A stretch of 64,000 nucleotides of DNA from Bin76 sp963665765 (GTDB lineage: Bacteria > Actinomycetota > Acidimicrobiia > Spongiisociales > ZC4RG35), in NCBI GenBank assembly GCA_963665765.1, contig OY762464.1, positions 1,364,001-1,428,000 on the forward strand. Direction: 5' to 3'. Every line of letters begins with the position of its first letter. Positions within the stretch are counted from its first letter, which is position 1. This document shows positions 43,777 to 52,032 of this stretch, in pieces. The position numbers and the translations under genes were made by a program. Under the pieces are notes generated by a model. The model ran no database searches, was not told the origin of the DNA, and saw only the letters and a program-made list of their open reading frames with translations.

Positions 43777-44367
43777 CTATCCCTCCGTTTTGGAACTGTT
43801 GTACACGAGGCCGCCGCCTGCCACATAATCCCGGAGCACGGCTACCGCTTCGGCCCGCAGAACATCTTGGACAACCTCGATCCCTCGCCGCTGCAAGCCT
43901 TCCACCCAGTCGGCCGGTCGATTCCCTTCATCAAAACCCACGGAGCGAGCATCCTCCTCACGAGCTCCGATCACAACCCGGGAAACCCCCGACCAGGGCA
44001 CCGCCCCCAGACACATGGCGCAGGGGGAGCAGCTGGTCACCAACTCCGTCGGCCCGCCGTTGCCCGCCGAAAGGTCGTAGTTTCCCACCCGCTGTCCCGC
44101 CAGGCAGACAGCCACCACCTCGGCATGGGCGGCCGCCGACGAAGTGGCCACCACCAGATTGACGCCCAGCGCCAGGGGTTGGCCGGTGGCCATGTCGAAC
44201 ACCGCCGCCCCAAAGGGACCGCCGGTCCGCTCCGTCACGTTACGCCGGGAGAGTTCCACCGCCACCTCCATTCGCTCCGAGACCCCCGCAAACCGCTGCT
44301 TGGGGTGCACCAGATCCCTTGTCCAGGCAGGCAGTTTCCAACCCATGCCGGAGGGGAGAGACGACAT
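43777..44367 (-). CDS. CDA-fold nucleobase deaminase, paralogue A
   Basis: 196 residues of the cytidine/deoxycytidylate deaminase superfamily. Zinc site: SSAAAHAEVVAVCL (His and catalytic Glu) and SCSPCAMCLGAVPWSG (PCxxC). The shape resembles guanine deaminase GuaD and tRNA-adenosine deaminase more than cytidine deaminase, and the C-terminus carries the loop DWVEGLQRRGIEV. The ATG at 44367 overlaps the stop of paralogue B by one base. With the molybdenum hydroxylase next door, deamination of a purine-like base before or after oxidation is a reasonable guess. Confidence 0.85.
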   Translation of the reverse strand: MSSLPSGMGWKLPAWTRDLVHPKQRFAGVSERMEVAVELSRRNVTERTGGPFGAAVFDMATGQPLALGVNLVVATSSAAAHAEVVAVCLAGQRVGNYDLSAGNGGPTELVTSCSPCAMCLGAVPWSGVSRVVIGAREEDARSVGFDEGNRPADWVEGLQRRGIEVVQDVLRAEAVAVLRDYVAGGGLVYNSSKTEG

Positions 44368-44951
44368 CACGCCGAACCCTGCCTCCCTCCTCCCCGGGCC
44401 ACGTACTCCCTGAGCACCTCCACTCCCTCAGACCGCAGGACATCCTCGGTGACCGCGATCCCCCCTTGCCTCAACCTCTCCACCCACTCGGGGGGCCGCC
44501 GACTCCCACCCAGGCCGAGCGACCGAGTGTCGTCTTCGCGGACCGCTATCAGCAGGCTCCCCACCCCCGAGTTCACAATGGCGCCCTGGCACATCATGCA
44601 TGGAGCGCAGCTGGTCGCCAACTCAAACCCGGTCCCGGTCCCCGAACCCAGGTGGTGGTGGCCCACCGCCACTCCGGCCAGGCAAAGGGCCACCACCTCG
44701 GCGTGGGCGGCCACGGTGGCGCTCGGCTCCACGACATTGACTCCCAGGGCCACCGGGCGGGTGGTGGAGAGATCGAACACCGCCGCTCCGAACGGCTGAC
44801 CGGTCTGTTCCAGCATGTTCCGCCGGGAAAGTTCGATGGCCAGGGACATACGATCCTCAGGAGTCGGGAAACACCGGCCGGGATCCACTATGTCATGCGC
44901 CCACTTGGGCAGCTCCCAGCCGAGCGCAACGGGAAAGGGGACAGCGCTCAT
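44367..44951 (-). CDS. CDA-fold nucleobase deaminase, paralogue B
   Basis: 194 residues from ATG 44951, aligned throughout with paralogue A (LSRRNMLEQTGQPFGAAVFD against LSRRNVTERTGGPFGAAVFD). Zinc ligands are in AAHAEVVALCLAG and SCAPCMMCQGAIVNSG. The PLP-enzyme stop overlaps its start (ATGA). The pair arose by tandem duplication. Keeping both in one operon suggests two related substrates or a heterodimer. The position immediately upstream of the hydroxylase genes again points to base catabolism. Confidence 0.85.
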   Translation of the reverse strand: MSAVPFPVALGWELPKWAHDIVDPGRCFPTPEDRMSLAIELSRRNMLEQTGQPFGAAVFDLSTTRPVALGVNVVEPSATVAAHAEVVALCLAGVAVGHHHLGSGTGTGFELATSCAPCMMCQGAIVNSGVGSLLIAVREDDTRSLGLGGSRRPPEWVERLRQGGIAVTEDVLRSEGVEVLREYVARGGGRQGSA

Positions 44952-46414
44952 GCCGAGGCGGAGGCCGCCATCTGGTTGAACTCGTCGATCAGCGGATCGA
45001 TCTTCTCGCCGGCGCGGCGGATGTTCTCCCAATACTCGGCGTCGTACCACTGGTCTTCCAACTCGGAGGCGGACTTGCCCTGCTGCTCGACCCAGGTGAA
45101 GTACTTGAGGCTGTGAATGCGCCGCCGCTCCGGGTAATCCAGCTCCGCCATGTGATCGGTGGAAGCGCCCAGAAGATACCGGTGGTATATCCCCGCCGCA
45201 TCGGCGGTGGTCAACTCTCCGTGAGCGTCGGTCAATTCCTCCAGACGACTCCGGTAGAGATCCATGGAGTCGGTCAGAACGGTGAACACCAGGTCCCTTT
45301 CGCTCATCTCATACCACTTGGCCATCTTGATGGCCGAGAGCAGATTGGCCGCTCCGGAGATGCCCAGCAGATCGAGACTTTCGATGAGTTCCGCCGATAC
45401 ATCCTGACCGGCCAGATAGGCGCGTCCGGCGGGCTCGTTGAAAAGTCGGATCAGTCCCAACGGCGCGGCGTCGTCGATGGCCACCACCATGTCGGTGTTG
45501 CGCACGTTGTGTATCCAGGGAATGTGCTTGTCGCCGATCCCCTCTATGCGATGCTCCCCGAAGCCTCCCTGGAGCATGGTCGGGCACTGTAACGCCTCGG
45601 CGGCGGCGATCCGGGACCCCGGATACCGTTCCTTCAGGTAATCGCCGCAAGCCAGAGTGCCCGAGGAGCCGGTGGTGAGCGCCACGCCGGCCAGCCGGTC
45701 GCCCGGACCCATCAGGTCCTCCGCCAACTTGGCGAAGGCCGGACCGGTCACCGAGTAGTGCCAAAGGTAGTTTCCAAACTCGTCAAACTGATTGAAGATC
45801 ATGATGTCCCGGCCCGAGCGGCGCAGTTCCCAGCACTTGTCGAAGATCTCTTTCACGTTGCTCTCCGAACCGGGGGTGGCAATCACCTCGTCGGCCACGG
45901 TGTCCAGCCACTCGAACCGCTCCCGGCTCATTCCCTCGGGCAGGATGGCGATGGAACGACATGACAGAATCCGGGAGTCATAAGCCCCGCCCCGGCAGTA
46001 GTTGCCGGTGGACGGCCAGGCTGCCCATTGGCGGGTGGGGTCGAACTGTCCGGTGACCAGCCGGGGCGCCAGGCATCCGAAGGCGGCCCCCACCTTGTGG
46101 GCGCCGGTCGGGAACCATTTTCCCACCAGGGCCACGATCCGCGCCCTGACTCCGGTCAGCTCCGGGGGGAATTCGAGATAGTTCAGTCCTCCGAAACCGC
46201 CGCCGTGCTCCACGGGCTGATTACGCCACGTGACCCTGAACAGATTGGCCGGATGGAGATCCCACAGCCCCACTTCGGCGAGTTGCTGCTGGATGGCGGG
46301 GGGCGCCGATTGCGGGTGGCGCATCTGGGCGAAGGTGGGAATTGCCAATCCCAATTCCCCTGCCCGGCGCGCCGCCCGTTGGCGCACTTCGGGAACGATG
46401 GTCAGGTCGATCAT
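44948..46414 (-). CDS. PLP-dependent enzyme, fold type II (cysteine synthase/diaminopropionate lyase-like)
   Basis: 488 residues. The PLP lysine is in KWFPTGAHKVGAAFGCLAPR, and the phosphate-binding glycine loop is probably TTGSSGTLACGDYL. Length and the QFDEFGNYLWHYSVTGPAF region differ from true cysteine synthases. It resembles poorly characterised 'PLP-dependent protein, beta subunit' genes that often travel with selenium/molybdenum hydroxylases, as does diaminopropionate ammonia-lyase in the E. coli yge-xdh region. The reaction is unknown; a beta-elimination or ammonia-lyase reaction is likely. It overlaps deaminase B and follows the threonine synthase-like gene by 76 bases. Confidence 0.78.
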   Translation of the reverse strand: MIDLTIVPEVRQRAARRAGELGLAIPTFAQMRHPQSAPPAIQQQLAEVGLWDLHPANLFRVTWRNQPVEHGGGFGGLNYLEFPPELTGVRARIVALVGKWFPTGAHKVGAAFGCLAPRLVTGQFDPTRQWAAWPSTGNYCRGGAYDSRILSCRSIAILPEGMSRERFEWLDTVADEVIATPGSESNVKEIFDKCWELRRSGRDIMIFNQFDEFGNYLWHYSVTGPAFAKLAEDLMGPGDRLAGVALTTGSSGTLACGDYLKERYPGSRIAAAEALQCPTMLQGGFGEHRIEGIGDKHIPWIHNVRNTDMVVAIDDAAPLGLIRLFNEPAGRAYLAGQDVSAELIESLDLLGISGAANLLSAIKMAKWYEMSERDLVFTVLTDSMDLYRSRLEELTDAHGELTTADAAGIYHRYLLGASTDHMAELDYPERRRIHSLKYFTWVEQQGKSASELEDQWYDAEYWENIRRAGEKIDPLIDEFNQMAASASA

Positions 46415-46490
46415 GTGGAATTTTACCTTTTGTAAAGAGAGGCGAAGGCCGATATTACCTGAAATCGAACATCGCGCAAGACTCGAATCC

Positions 46491-47816
46491 TCAGCGGCTC
46501 AGCATATGGCCGGCCAACTTTTCGGCCAGGGCCTCGATCTCGGGGTCAACCATCAGCGGACCCTCGCCGCTTTCGGCCACCGCCCTCATGGCGGCATCGA
46601 CGTCTTTCAAGCCGTTACCGGTGCTGATCACCACCACCCGCTCTCCTTCCTCCACCAAGCCCTGCCAACGGGCCACCCTCAATCCCGCCATCGCCGCCGC
46701 GGCCGCCGGCTCGGCAAAAACGCCCATTCGCTGGCCCATGGTCACCATGGCCGACAGAATCTGCTCGTCCGTAACCTCCACGAAGGCCCCACCCGTCTCG
46801 GTCACCGCCGCCATGGCCTTGAATCGGTCGCGGGGAAGGTCGGCCGAGATGCTGTCGGCCAGGGTTGCGGCCCGAATGGGCGGCTTGGTCTCCAGGTCTT
46901 CTTCGTTCCGCCAAGCCTCGACCAGGTAGGAACTCCCCGCCGCCTGGGCGCCGATCAGCCGGGGAAGGCGGTCGATCCACCCCAACTTTTGCAGATCCAC
47001 GAACCCCTTGTGCACTCCGCCGATGATGGAGCCGTCTCCCACGCTCACCACCACCACATCCGGGATACCGAAGCCCAGTTGCTCCCAGATCTCGTAGGAG
47101 ACCGTCTTCTTGCCCTCCGTCATGTAAGGGTTGTAACCGGTGTTGCGGTTGTACCAGCCGAACTGCTCGGAAGCCCACAGGCACAAATCGAAGGCCTGGT
47201 GATAGGAACCACGGACCAACACCACCGTGGCCCCGAAGGCAAGCAACTGGGCCACTTTCGGCTGGGGAGCGGCGGCCGGCACGAATATGACGCTGGGAAT
47301 CTCGGAGGCGGCGCACAGGGCCGCCAGGGCGGCCCCGGCGTTGCCCGTGCTGGCGGCGGTGATGATGCCCGCTCCCTTCTCCCGGGCCTTGAGGACCGCC
47401 AAGGCTGAAGCCCGATCCTTGAGGGAGGCAGTGGGCTGCCGTCCCTCGTCTTTCACCCACAGCCGCACTCCCAACCCTTTGCCCAGAACCCGGGCCGCCA
47501 GCAAAGGTGTTCCTCCCACATGGAGCGGCGGGGGTTCGGCCCCGGGATCAACCGGAAGCAGCCGGCGGTAGCGCCAGATGGACCGGTCGGGATCGGCGGC
47601 GATCTGTTCGGGGCTGATCAGGCCGGCCAGGTACTCGTAGTCATACAAGACCGACAGGGTGGCCGCTCCGCCGTGTCGAGGACAGACATAGTCCACCTCT
47701 TCGGGCGAGTAGAGCTCCCCGCACAACAGGCAGGACAAGCCCAAAACCGAACGAACCGGCTTCACCGCCGGCGCTTTCGGTCCGGATTCGCCGGGGTCAA
47801 CACCTCCAATTATCAC
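46491..47816 (-). CDS. Threonine synthase-like PLP enzyme
   Basis: 441 residues from GTG 47816. An N-terminal zinc-ribbon-like segment (SCLLCGELYSPEEVDYVCPR) precedes the fold-type II domain with PLP lysine in RQPTASLKDRASALAV and the glycine loop AASTGNAGAALAAL. The pattern matches ThrC, which makes threonine from phosphohomoserine. Its place at the head of a catabolic-looking operon beside another PLP enzyme leaves a lyase acting on a related amino acid as an alternative. The operon would begin upstream of 47816, in the 134 bases before the tRNA gene. Confidence 0.82.
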   Translation of the reverse strand: MIIGGVDPGESGPKAPAVKPVRSVLGLSCLLCGELYSPEEVDYVCPRHGGAATLSVLYDYEYLAGLISPEQIAADPDRSIWRYRRLLPVDPGAEPPPLHVGGTPLLAARVLGKGLGVRLWVKDEGRQPTASLKDRASALAVLKAREKGAGIITAASTGNAGAALAALCAASEIPSVIFVPAAAPQPKVAQLLAFGATVVLVRGSYHQAFDLCLWASEQFGWYNRNTGYNPYMTEGKKTVSYEIWEQLGFGIPDVVVVSVGDGSIIGGVHKGFVDLQKLGWIDRLPRLIGAQAAGSSYLVEAWRNEEDLETKPPIRAATLADSISADLPRDRFKAMAAVTETGGAFVEVTDEQILSAMVTMGQRMGVFAEPAAAAAMAGLRVARWQGLVEEGERVVVISTGNGLKDVDAAMRAVAESGEGPLMVDPEIEALAEKLAGHMLSR

Positions 47817-47950
47817 GATCGGTTGCCGGATGGCCCACGTTCATGTTTGCTCCTGGGGTCTGGCCGCCCCGCCCTGTTCAGGTGGGCTTGGTCATCGGAT
47901 GATATCTGGCGTAAGAGCGGCCGGGAGGCGCCGGTACAATACCGTGGTGG

Positions 47951-48024
47951 CGGGACGTGGCGCAGTTTGGCAGCGCGCAGCGTTCGGGACGCTGAGGTCG
48001 CCGGTTCAAATCCGGCCGTCCCGA
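47951..48024 (+). tRNA. tRNA-Pro (anticodon CGG)
   Basis: A full cloverleaf of 74 bases: acceptor CGGGACG/CGTCCCG with discriminator A, D-stem GCGC/GCGC, anticodon stem CAGCG/CGCTG around loop TTCGGGA (anticodon CGG, with G37 typical of proline tRNAs), and T-stem GCCGG/CCGGC around TTCAAAT. CCA is not encoded (ACCG follows). It reads CCG codons. Confidence 0.95.
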
Positions 48025-48048
48025 CCGATCGAAGCAATTTTCCTCGAG

Positions 48049-49356
48049 TCAATGGCCGGCGAATTCGTGGTCGGCTGGTGGGTCCACCCACACCGCCAGG
48101 CGAGCAATCCGTAACCGATCCATGGCCAGCACCCGCAGATTCACTCCGTTCACCGCGGTGGTCTCATCGGGTCGCGGGATCCGGCCCACCAGGTACAGGT
48201 AGAGACCCGCCACCGTATCGTAGGGACCGGACGGGAGCGTCCGGGAGACCATCTCGGCCAGGTCCTCCAGCGGCAGCCTCCCCTCCACCACCCATCGGCC
48301 GGGGCCGGTCGCAGACGCGATGGGGATCGCCGGGTCGTGTTCGTCCTGGATGCCCCCCACCAACTCGGCGACCAGGTCCTTGGCGGTCACCACCCCTTCC
48401 ACCCCTCCGTGTTCATCGATCACCACCGCCAGACTGATCCGGCGATGCCGCATCACCATCAGGGTCGACAGGATCGGGTAGCTCTCCGGTATCACCAGGG
48501 GATTGCGGATCAGCTTGCCCGGGGCGCTCCCCGACGCCTCGGGGTGCTGATGCCGAAGCCAGTCTTTCACATAAAGCACCCCCACCAAGTCATCGAGGTC
48601 GCCACCGGCCTGCACCACCGGGTATCGGGAGTGACCGGTCCGGGCGACCGCCCTGCGAACCTGCTCGAAGTCGACCGGCGCCTGCAGGGAGATGACCTTG
48701 AGCCGGGGAGTCATCATCTCCCGCACCGGACGGTCGGCCAGTTCGAACAGTCTTTCGATGATCTCCTGTTCGGCGACGTCGATCTCTCCCGCCTCGGCGC
48801 TGAGCTCCGCCAGAGCCATGATGTCATCCTCGGTGGCGGGACTCTGCTGCTCGGAACGGACTCCCACCAACCGAAGAAGCAGGGCGCTCACGGTCGAGAA
48901 GACCCGAGCAATCGGGGCGAGGCCCCGAGAAACCATCCACAGGACGGGCGCCACCCTCAAGGCATAGCTCTCGGGATAGCGGGCCGCAACGGTCTTGGGC
49001 GTGATCTCACCCACCACCAGGATGACGGCGGTCAGGGCCCCGGTGGCCAGCCACGGCCCCCACGCCTCCCCCACACCGGGATCGCTCCAGGCGGCGATCA
49101 GATCCACCGCCAGGATGGTGGCGAGCGAGGCGGCCAGGATGTTCACGAAATTGTTAGCCACCAACAGCATGGCCAGGGTTCTCTCCAGATCCTGCACCAA
49201 CAGAACGACCCTCTCTCCTCTCCGGCCTTCCCGCCCCATCTGGGGCGCCCGCTCGCGCGGCAAAGCCAGGAGCGCAGTCTCAGAACCGGAAAAGAAACCC
49301 GACGCAACCACGCACAGAACGATCCCCACCACCGCTGAGATATGAAAAGAAGTCAC
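48049..49356 (-). CDS. CNNM/CorC-HlyC family membrane protein with CBS pair
   Basis: 435 residues from GTG 49356. The N-terminal CNNM domain has four hydrophobic segments (IVLCVVASGFFSGSETALLA at the start, GEITPKTVAARYPE in the loop). Then come two CBS domains (VREMMTPRLKVISLQAPVDF and LVGVLYVKDW...) and a C-terminal CorC/HlyC domain (GPGRWVVEGRLPLEDLAEMV). Such proteins are implicated in Mg2+/Co2+ efflux or resistance. Its start overlaps the orphan receiver gene (GTGA), so the two are coupled. It is convergent with the tRNA-Pro gene. Confidence 0.9.
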   Translation of the reverse strand: MTSFHISAVVGIVLCVVASGFFSGSETALLALPRERAPQMGREGRRGERVVLLVQDLERTLAMLLVANNFVNILAASLATILAVDLIAAWSDPGVGEAWGPWLATGALTAVILVVGEITPKTVAARYPESYALRVAPVLWMVSRGLAPIARVFSTVSALLLRLVGVRSEQQSPATEDDIMALAELSAEAGEIDVAEQEIIERLFELADRPVREMMTPRLKVISLQAPVDFEQVRRAVARTGHSRYPVVQAGGDLDDLVGVLYVKDWLRHQHPEASGSAPGKLIRNPLVIPESYPILSTLMVMRHRRISLAVVIDEHGGVEGVVTAKDLVAELVGGIQDEHDPAIPIASATGPGRWVVEGRLPLEDLAEMVSRTLPSGPYDTVAGLYLYLVGRIPRPDETTAVNGVNLRVLAMDRLRIARLAVWVDPPADHEFAGH

Positions 49357-49757
49357 GACTTCGGTGGGGACTCCGTCGGGGCCAGGACAGTGGCTGCAAC
49401 CTCGTTGAGAACCGAGCGGATCCGGTGAGCGGTGAAAGGCTTCAAAACCCATCCCGCAGCGCCCGCCCGGCGGGCCAAGAAGGCATCAGCCCGGCGATCC
49501 AGCAACAGAACGACCGGCAAAGGCGGAGCGGATCGGGCGGTGCGGGCTTCTCGGATCGCCCGGCATATGGCCATGCCGCCCATGCTGCCCACTTGCATAT
49601 CCACCACCGCCACTGATCCCGGCTCGGCCCCGGCCGTCTGCTCCATCGCCTGGCGGGGGTCGTCGATTACAACTGTTTCCTGCCAGGTATCATCGGCGGC
49701 GGACAATACGTCGTTGCAAACCCAGGGGGCCTCGGCAACTACAAAGATGGTGGTCAC
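49353..49757 (-). CDS. Orphan response-regulator receiver-like domain
   Basis: 134 residues, a single CheY-like domain. The phosphoacceptor-like Asp is in VAVVDMQVGSMGGMAIC and the conserved Lys in AGWVLKPFTAHRIR. The N-terminal acidic pair usually seen as 'VVDDD' is VVAEA, so Mg2+-dependent phosphorylation may be weak or absent. There is no output domain. The GTG at 49757 begins directly at the first strand; a TTG four codons earlier is possible. It is coupled by a GTGA overlap to the CNNM transporter and divergent from the NfeD-like gene. It may tune transporter activity by protein contact. Confidence 0.68.
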   Translation of the reverse strand: MTTIFVVAEAPWVCNDVLSAADDTWQETVVIDDPRQAMEQTAGAEPGSVAVVDMQVGSMGGMAICRAIREARTARSAPPLPVVLLLDRRADAFLARRAGAAGWVLKPFTAHRIRSVLNEVAATVLAPTESPPKS

Positions 49758-49828
49758 TTCAAACAACAAGAGTACCTGCGCCCGCCGGCGCCCGGTTCTC
49801 TCCCGACCCTCTGCGTAAGGCCTTCTGC

Positions 49829-51160
49829 GTGCTCAGCAAACGCGCGGTGGGGACCATACGTCTCCTGGCCGGGGGGGCGGCCGCCCTCTGGATCATTCTT
49901 CTTCCCCTGAACTCGGCGGCGGCCAAGACTCCGCCGGCCACCATCGAACTGGTGGCCGTGGAAGGCGCCATCCATGACGCCACCGTTCGTTTCGTGCTGG
50001 ACGCCATAGAAGAGGCCGCCCGATCACGGTGGCCCGGCAACGGCTCCCTGGGGGGAGTGGAACTGTTGATTCTGATGATCGACTCGCCGGGAGTGGTGGC
50101 TGATCCCGAACTGTTCGGCGAACTGGTGGAGGTGGTCCGAGACCCTCCCCTTCCCCTGGGCGTGTGGGTGGGACCCGCCCCGGCGGTGGCCTATGGCGGG
50201 GCGGCCCAGCTGGTTTCTCTGGCGCCGATCCGCTCGGCCGCGCCCGGGGTGATGATCGGCCACTGGCTGCCCACCCTGGTCGGCGAGTCCGACGGCGCCC
50301 CTCCCTTGGAGGGGGCCTACACAGCCGGTCCCGGCGTTATCGAGGTGAACGGGCCCGTCCCGGGTCTGATTGATCTGTCCTCGGCCGACACGGCGTCGCC
50401 CCGGCAACTGTTGCAACTTCTCGACGGGACCGGCATCACCATCGGGGGAGAGACCACCGACCTGGTCACCACCCGCCCCTTCTTCGGCGAGGACGGGGCG
50501 GAAGGCGTAACCGTGCTGGAGACGGTGCTCCGGCGTCCGGGACTGTGGACCCAGTTGGTGGGATTATCCACTCGGCCCGAAGTTGCCTTCTTTTTCTTGA
50601 TGGCCGGGCTCACTATCGCCGTTTTCGAATTCTACGCGGTGGGTCCGGGGGTGGCGGCGGTGGTGGCGGCAGCATCGCTGGCTCTCGGCGCCTATGGCCC
50701 GGCCACCCTTCCGTTCCGGTGGTGGGCGGGGGCGCTGATGCTGGGGGGAGTCGGATTGCTGGCCTTCTCCTACCAGCGTGGCGGAGTGCTCCTGGTCTCA
50801 TCGGCCGGAATGGCCGCCGTGGCTGCTTCGGGTCTCTATCTGTTCGACGGCGGTCCCCAGATAACCCTGGGCTGGGCGGGCTGGGTTCTGACCGTGGCGG
50901 CGACGGCCTTTTTCTTCCTGCTGGCCATGCCGACCGTGGCCCGCGTGCGGTTCAGTTCACCCGCCCTGGGGCGAGAGGAACTGATCGGGGAGTTGGGAAA
51001 AGCGGTCACCGTCCTCGATCCCGACGGGGTTGTCGAGGTCGATGGGGGAAGGTGGAAGGCCACTTCTCACCGCGCCGCCGCCCTGCGCGGCGGGGACTCG
51101 ATCAGGGTGACGGGAGTGGAAGGAGATACCCTCCAAGTAGCTCCTTCGGACGACGGGTAA
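49829..51160 (+). CDS. NfeD/ClpP-class membrane protein with altered protease site
   Basis: 443 residues from GTG 49829. A signal-anchor (LLAGGAAALWIILLPLNSAA) precedes a ClpP-fold domain (TIELVAVEGAIHDATVRFVL, LLILMIDSPGVVADP), four or five membrane helices and a C-terminal OB-fold (GELGKAVTVLDPDGVVEVDG) as in NfeD1b proteins. Active family members have a serine in the 'SAGAY' helix; here the equivalent is AVAYGGAAQLVSLA, with glycine, so protease activity is doubtful. Partners are usually SPFH/stomatin proteins at membrane domains; none is adjacent. It is divergent from the receiver gene. Confidence 0.8.
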   Translation: MLSKRAVGTIRLLAGGAAALWIILLPLNSAAAKTPPATIELVAVEGAIHDATVRFVLDAIEEAARSRWPGNGSLGGVELLILMIDSPGVVADPELFGELVEVVRDPPLPLGVWVGPAPAVAYGGAAQLVSLAPIRSAAPGVMIGHWLPTLVGESDGAPPLEGAYTAGPGVIEVNGPVPGLIDLSSADTASPRQLLQLLDGTGITIGGETTDLVTTRPFFGEDGAEGVTVLETVLRRPGLWTQLVGLSTRPEVAFFFLMAGLTIAVFEFYAVGPGVAAVVAAASLALGAYGPATLPFRWWAGALMLGGVGLLAFSYQRGGVLLVSSAGMAAVAASGLYLFDGGPQITLGWAGWVLTVAATAFFFLLAMPTVARVRFSSPALGREELIGELGKAVTVLDPDGVVEVDGGRWKATSHRAAALRGGDSIRVTGVEGDTLQVAPSDDG

Positions 51161-51173
51161 AAGAAAGATTTCT

Positions 51174-51201
51174 TGACAACCCCCGATAGTTGTCCTAAAT
51201 T
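51174..51201 (+). promoter_or_regulatory. Candidate whiB promoter with overlapping dyad
   Basis: TTGACA (51174-51179) and TAAATT (51196-51201) are 16 bases apart, about 30 bases upstream of whiB ATG 51234, with GGAGG before the start. The spacer and -35 contain GACAAC and GTTGTC, inverted 6-base arms that could bind a dimeric regulator, perhaps WhiB itself. Confidence 0.55.
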
Positions 51202-51233
51202 TACGCAAACAACTTCAGGCGGATGGAGGTCAT

Positions 51234-51494
51234 ATGGCGGGCATGAACAATAATTGGCAACGTCGGGCGCTGTGCAAGGGAGTCAGATCGAGCCTCTTTT
51301 TCCCACCCAGCACATCGGAGAAAAAAGAGGAAAAAGAGCGCCGCGAGAGTCGCGCCAAAGCCATCTGCGGACGTTGCCGGGTGATTGCTCCCTGCCGTGA
51401 CAACGCCCTGATTCTCCGAGAGCCCTATGGCATATGGGGCGGACTGAACGAGTCCGAACGCAAGTTAATCGTGGCCCGGGCCGCCGCCAGCTGA
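51234..51494 (+). CDS. WhiB-family iron-sulfur transcription factor
   Basis: 86 residues. The four cluster ligands are Cys14 (RRALCKG), Cys45 and Cys48 (ICGRC) and Cys54 (APCR), binding a 4Fe-4S cluster. The turn GIWGGL (66-71) follows, with a basic C-terminal DNA-contact region (SERKLIVARAA). The segment between Cys14 and Cys45 is longer and more charged (SEKKEEKERRESR) than average. WhiB proteins bind the housekeeping sigma factor and control division, redox or antibiotic responses; they are restricted to actinobacteria and their phages. It stands alone with its own promoter. Confidence 0.93.
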   Translation: MAGMNNNWQRRALCKGVRSSLFFPPSTSEKKEEKERRESRAKAICGRCRVIAPCRDNALILREPYGIWGGLNESERKLIVARAAAS

Positions 51495-51624
51495 CCAACC
51501 CTGCCCAAACCCCACCCTTTCCGCGGAAGTCCGGTCGGCGCCGATCCCTCCCGCGGGCCTTTTCGGAGAGTGCAGTTATCCCAGATATCATCAATGACCG
51601 ACACGTCGAATTCTCGGAGGATTC

Positions 51625-52032
51625 ATGCTTTCTATAAGTGATTTGAACTGGCTGGCGATCCTGGTCGCGGCGGTGGCGTTCTTCGCGGTGGGCGCCCTTT
51701 GGTATCAACGGAAAGTGATGGGGGACAGGTGGATGAAAGCGGCCGGGGTGGATCCGTCCGATGCTTCGCCCAATCCCTGGATATTCGTGGGAACGTTGGT
51801 CTCCTACTTCCTGATGGCGATGGTGCTGGCCATGATCGCTCAAGGGATCGGCGCCTCCTCTTTCGGAGACGGCCTGGTGCTCGGTCTCTTTACCGGGGTG
51901 GTGTTCGTGGGAGCGCAAGCGTGGGTTAATGCGGTCTATGAGGGCAGATCGATGAACTTGGTTTTGGTGAACGGAGGAATCGGAGTAATCGGCCATGTAA
52001 TCATGGCGATCATCGTCACGGTCTGGAACTAA
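51625..52032 (+). CDS. DUF1761 integral membrane protein
   Basis: 135 residues with four hydrophobic segments: WLAILVAAVAFFAVGALWYQ at the start, FVGTLVSYFLMAMVLAMIAQ, GLFTGVVFVGAQAWVNAVYE and LVNGGIGVIGHVIMAIIVTV. The GALWY motif after the first helix and the final VW are characteristic of DUF1761. Function unknown. It ends overlapping by 4 bases the 3' end of the convergent PIN toxin gene. A GGAGG sequence lies 7-8 bases before ATG 51625. Upstream, 51495-51624 holds no gene. Confidence 0.85.
   Translation: MLSISDLNWLAILVAAVAFFAVGALWYQRKVMGDRWMKAAGVDPSDASPNPWIFVGTLVSYFLMAMVLAMIAQGIGASSFGDGLVLGLFTGVVFVGAQAWVNAVYEGRSMNLVLVNGGIGVIGHVIMAIIVTVWN

Noticed and set aside
47520..48437. Plus-strand open frame passing through the tRNA gene
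   Set aside because: It crosses a well-formed tRNA-Pro and the antisense of two real genes and has low-complexity Pro/Arg sequence.
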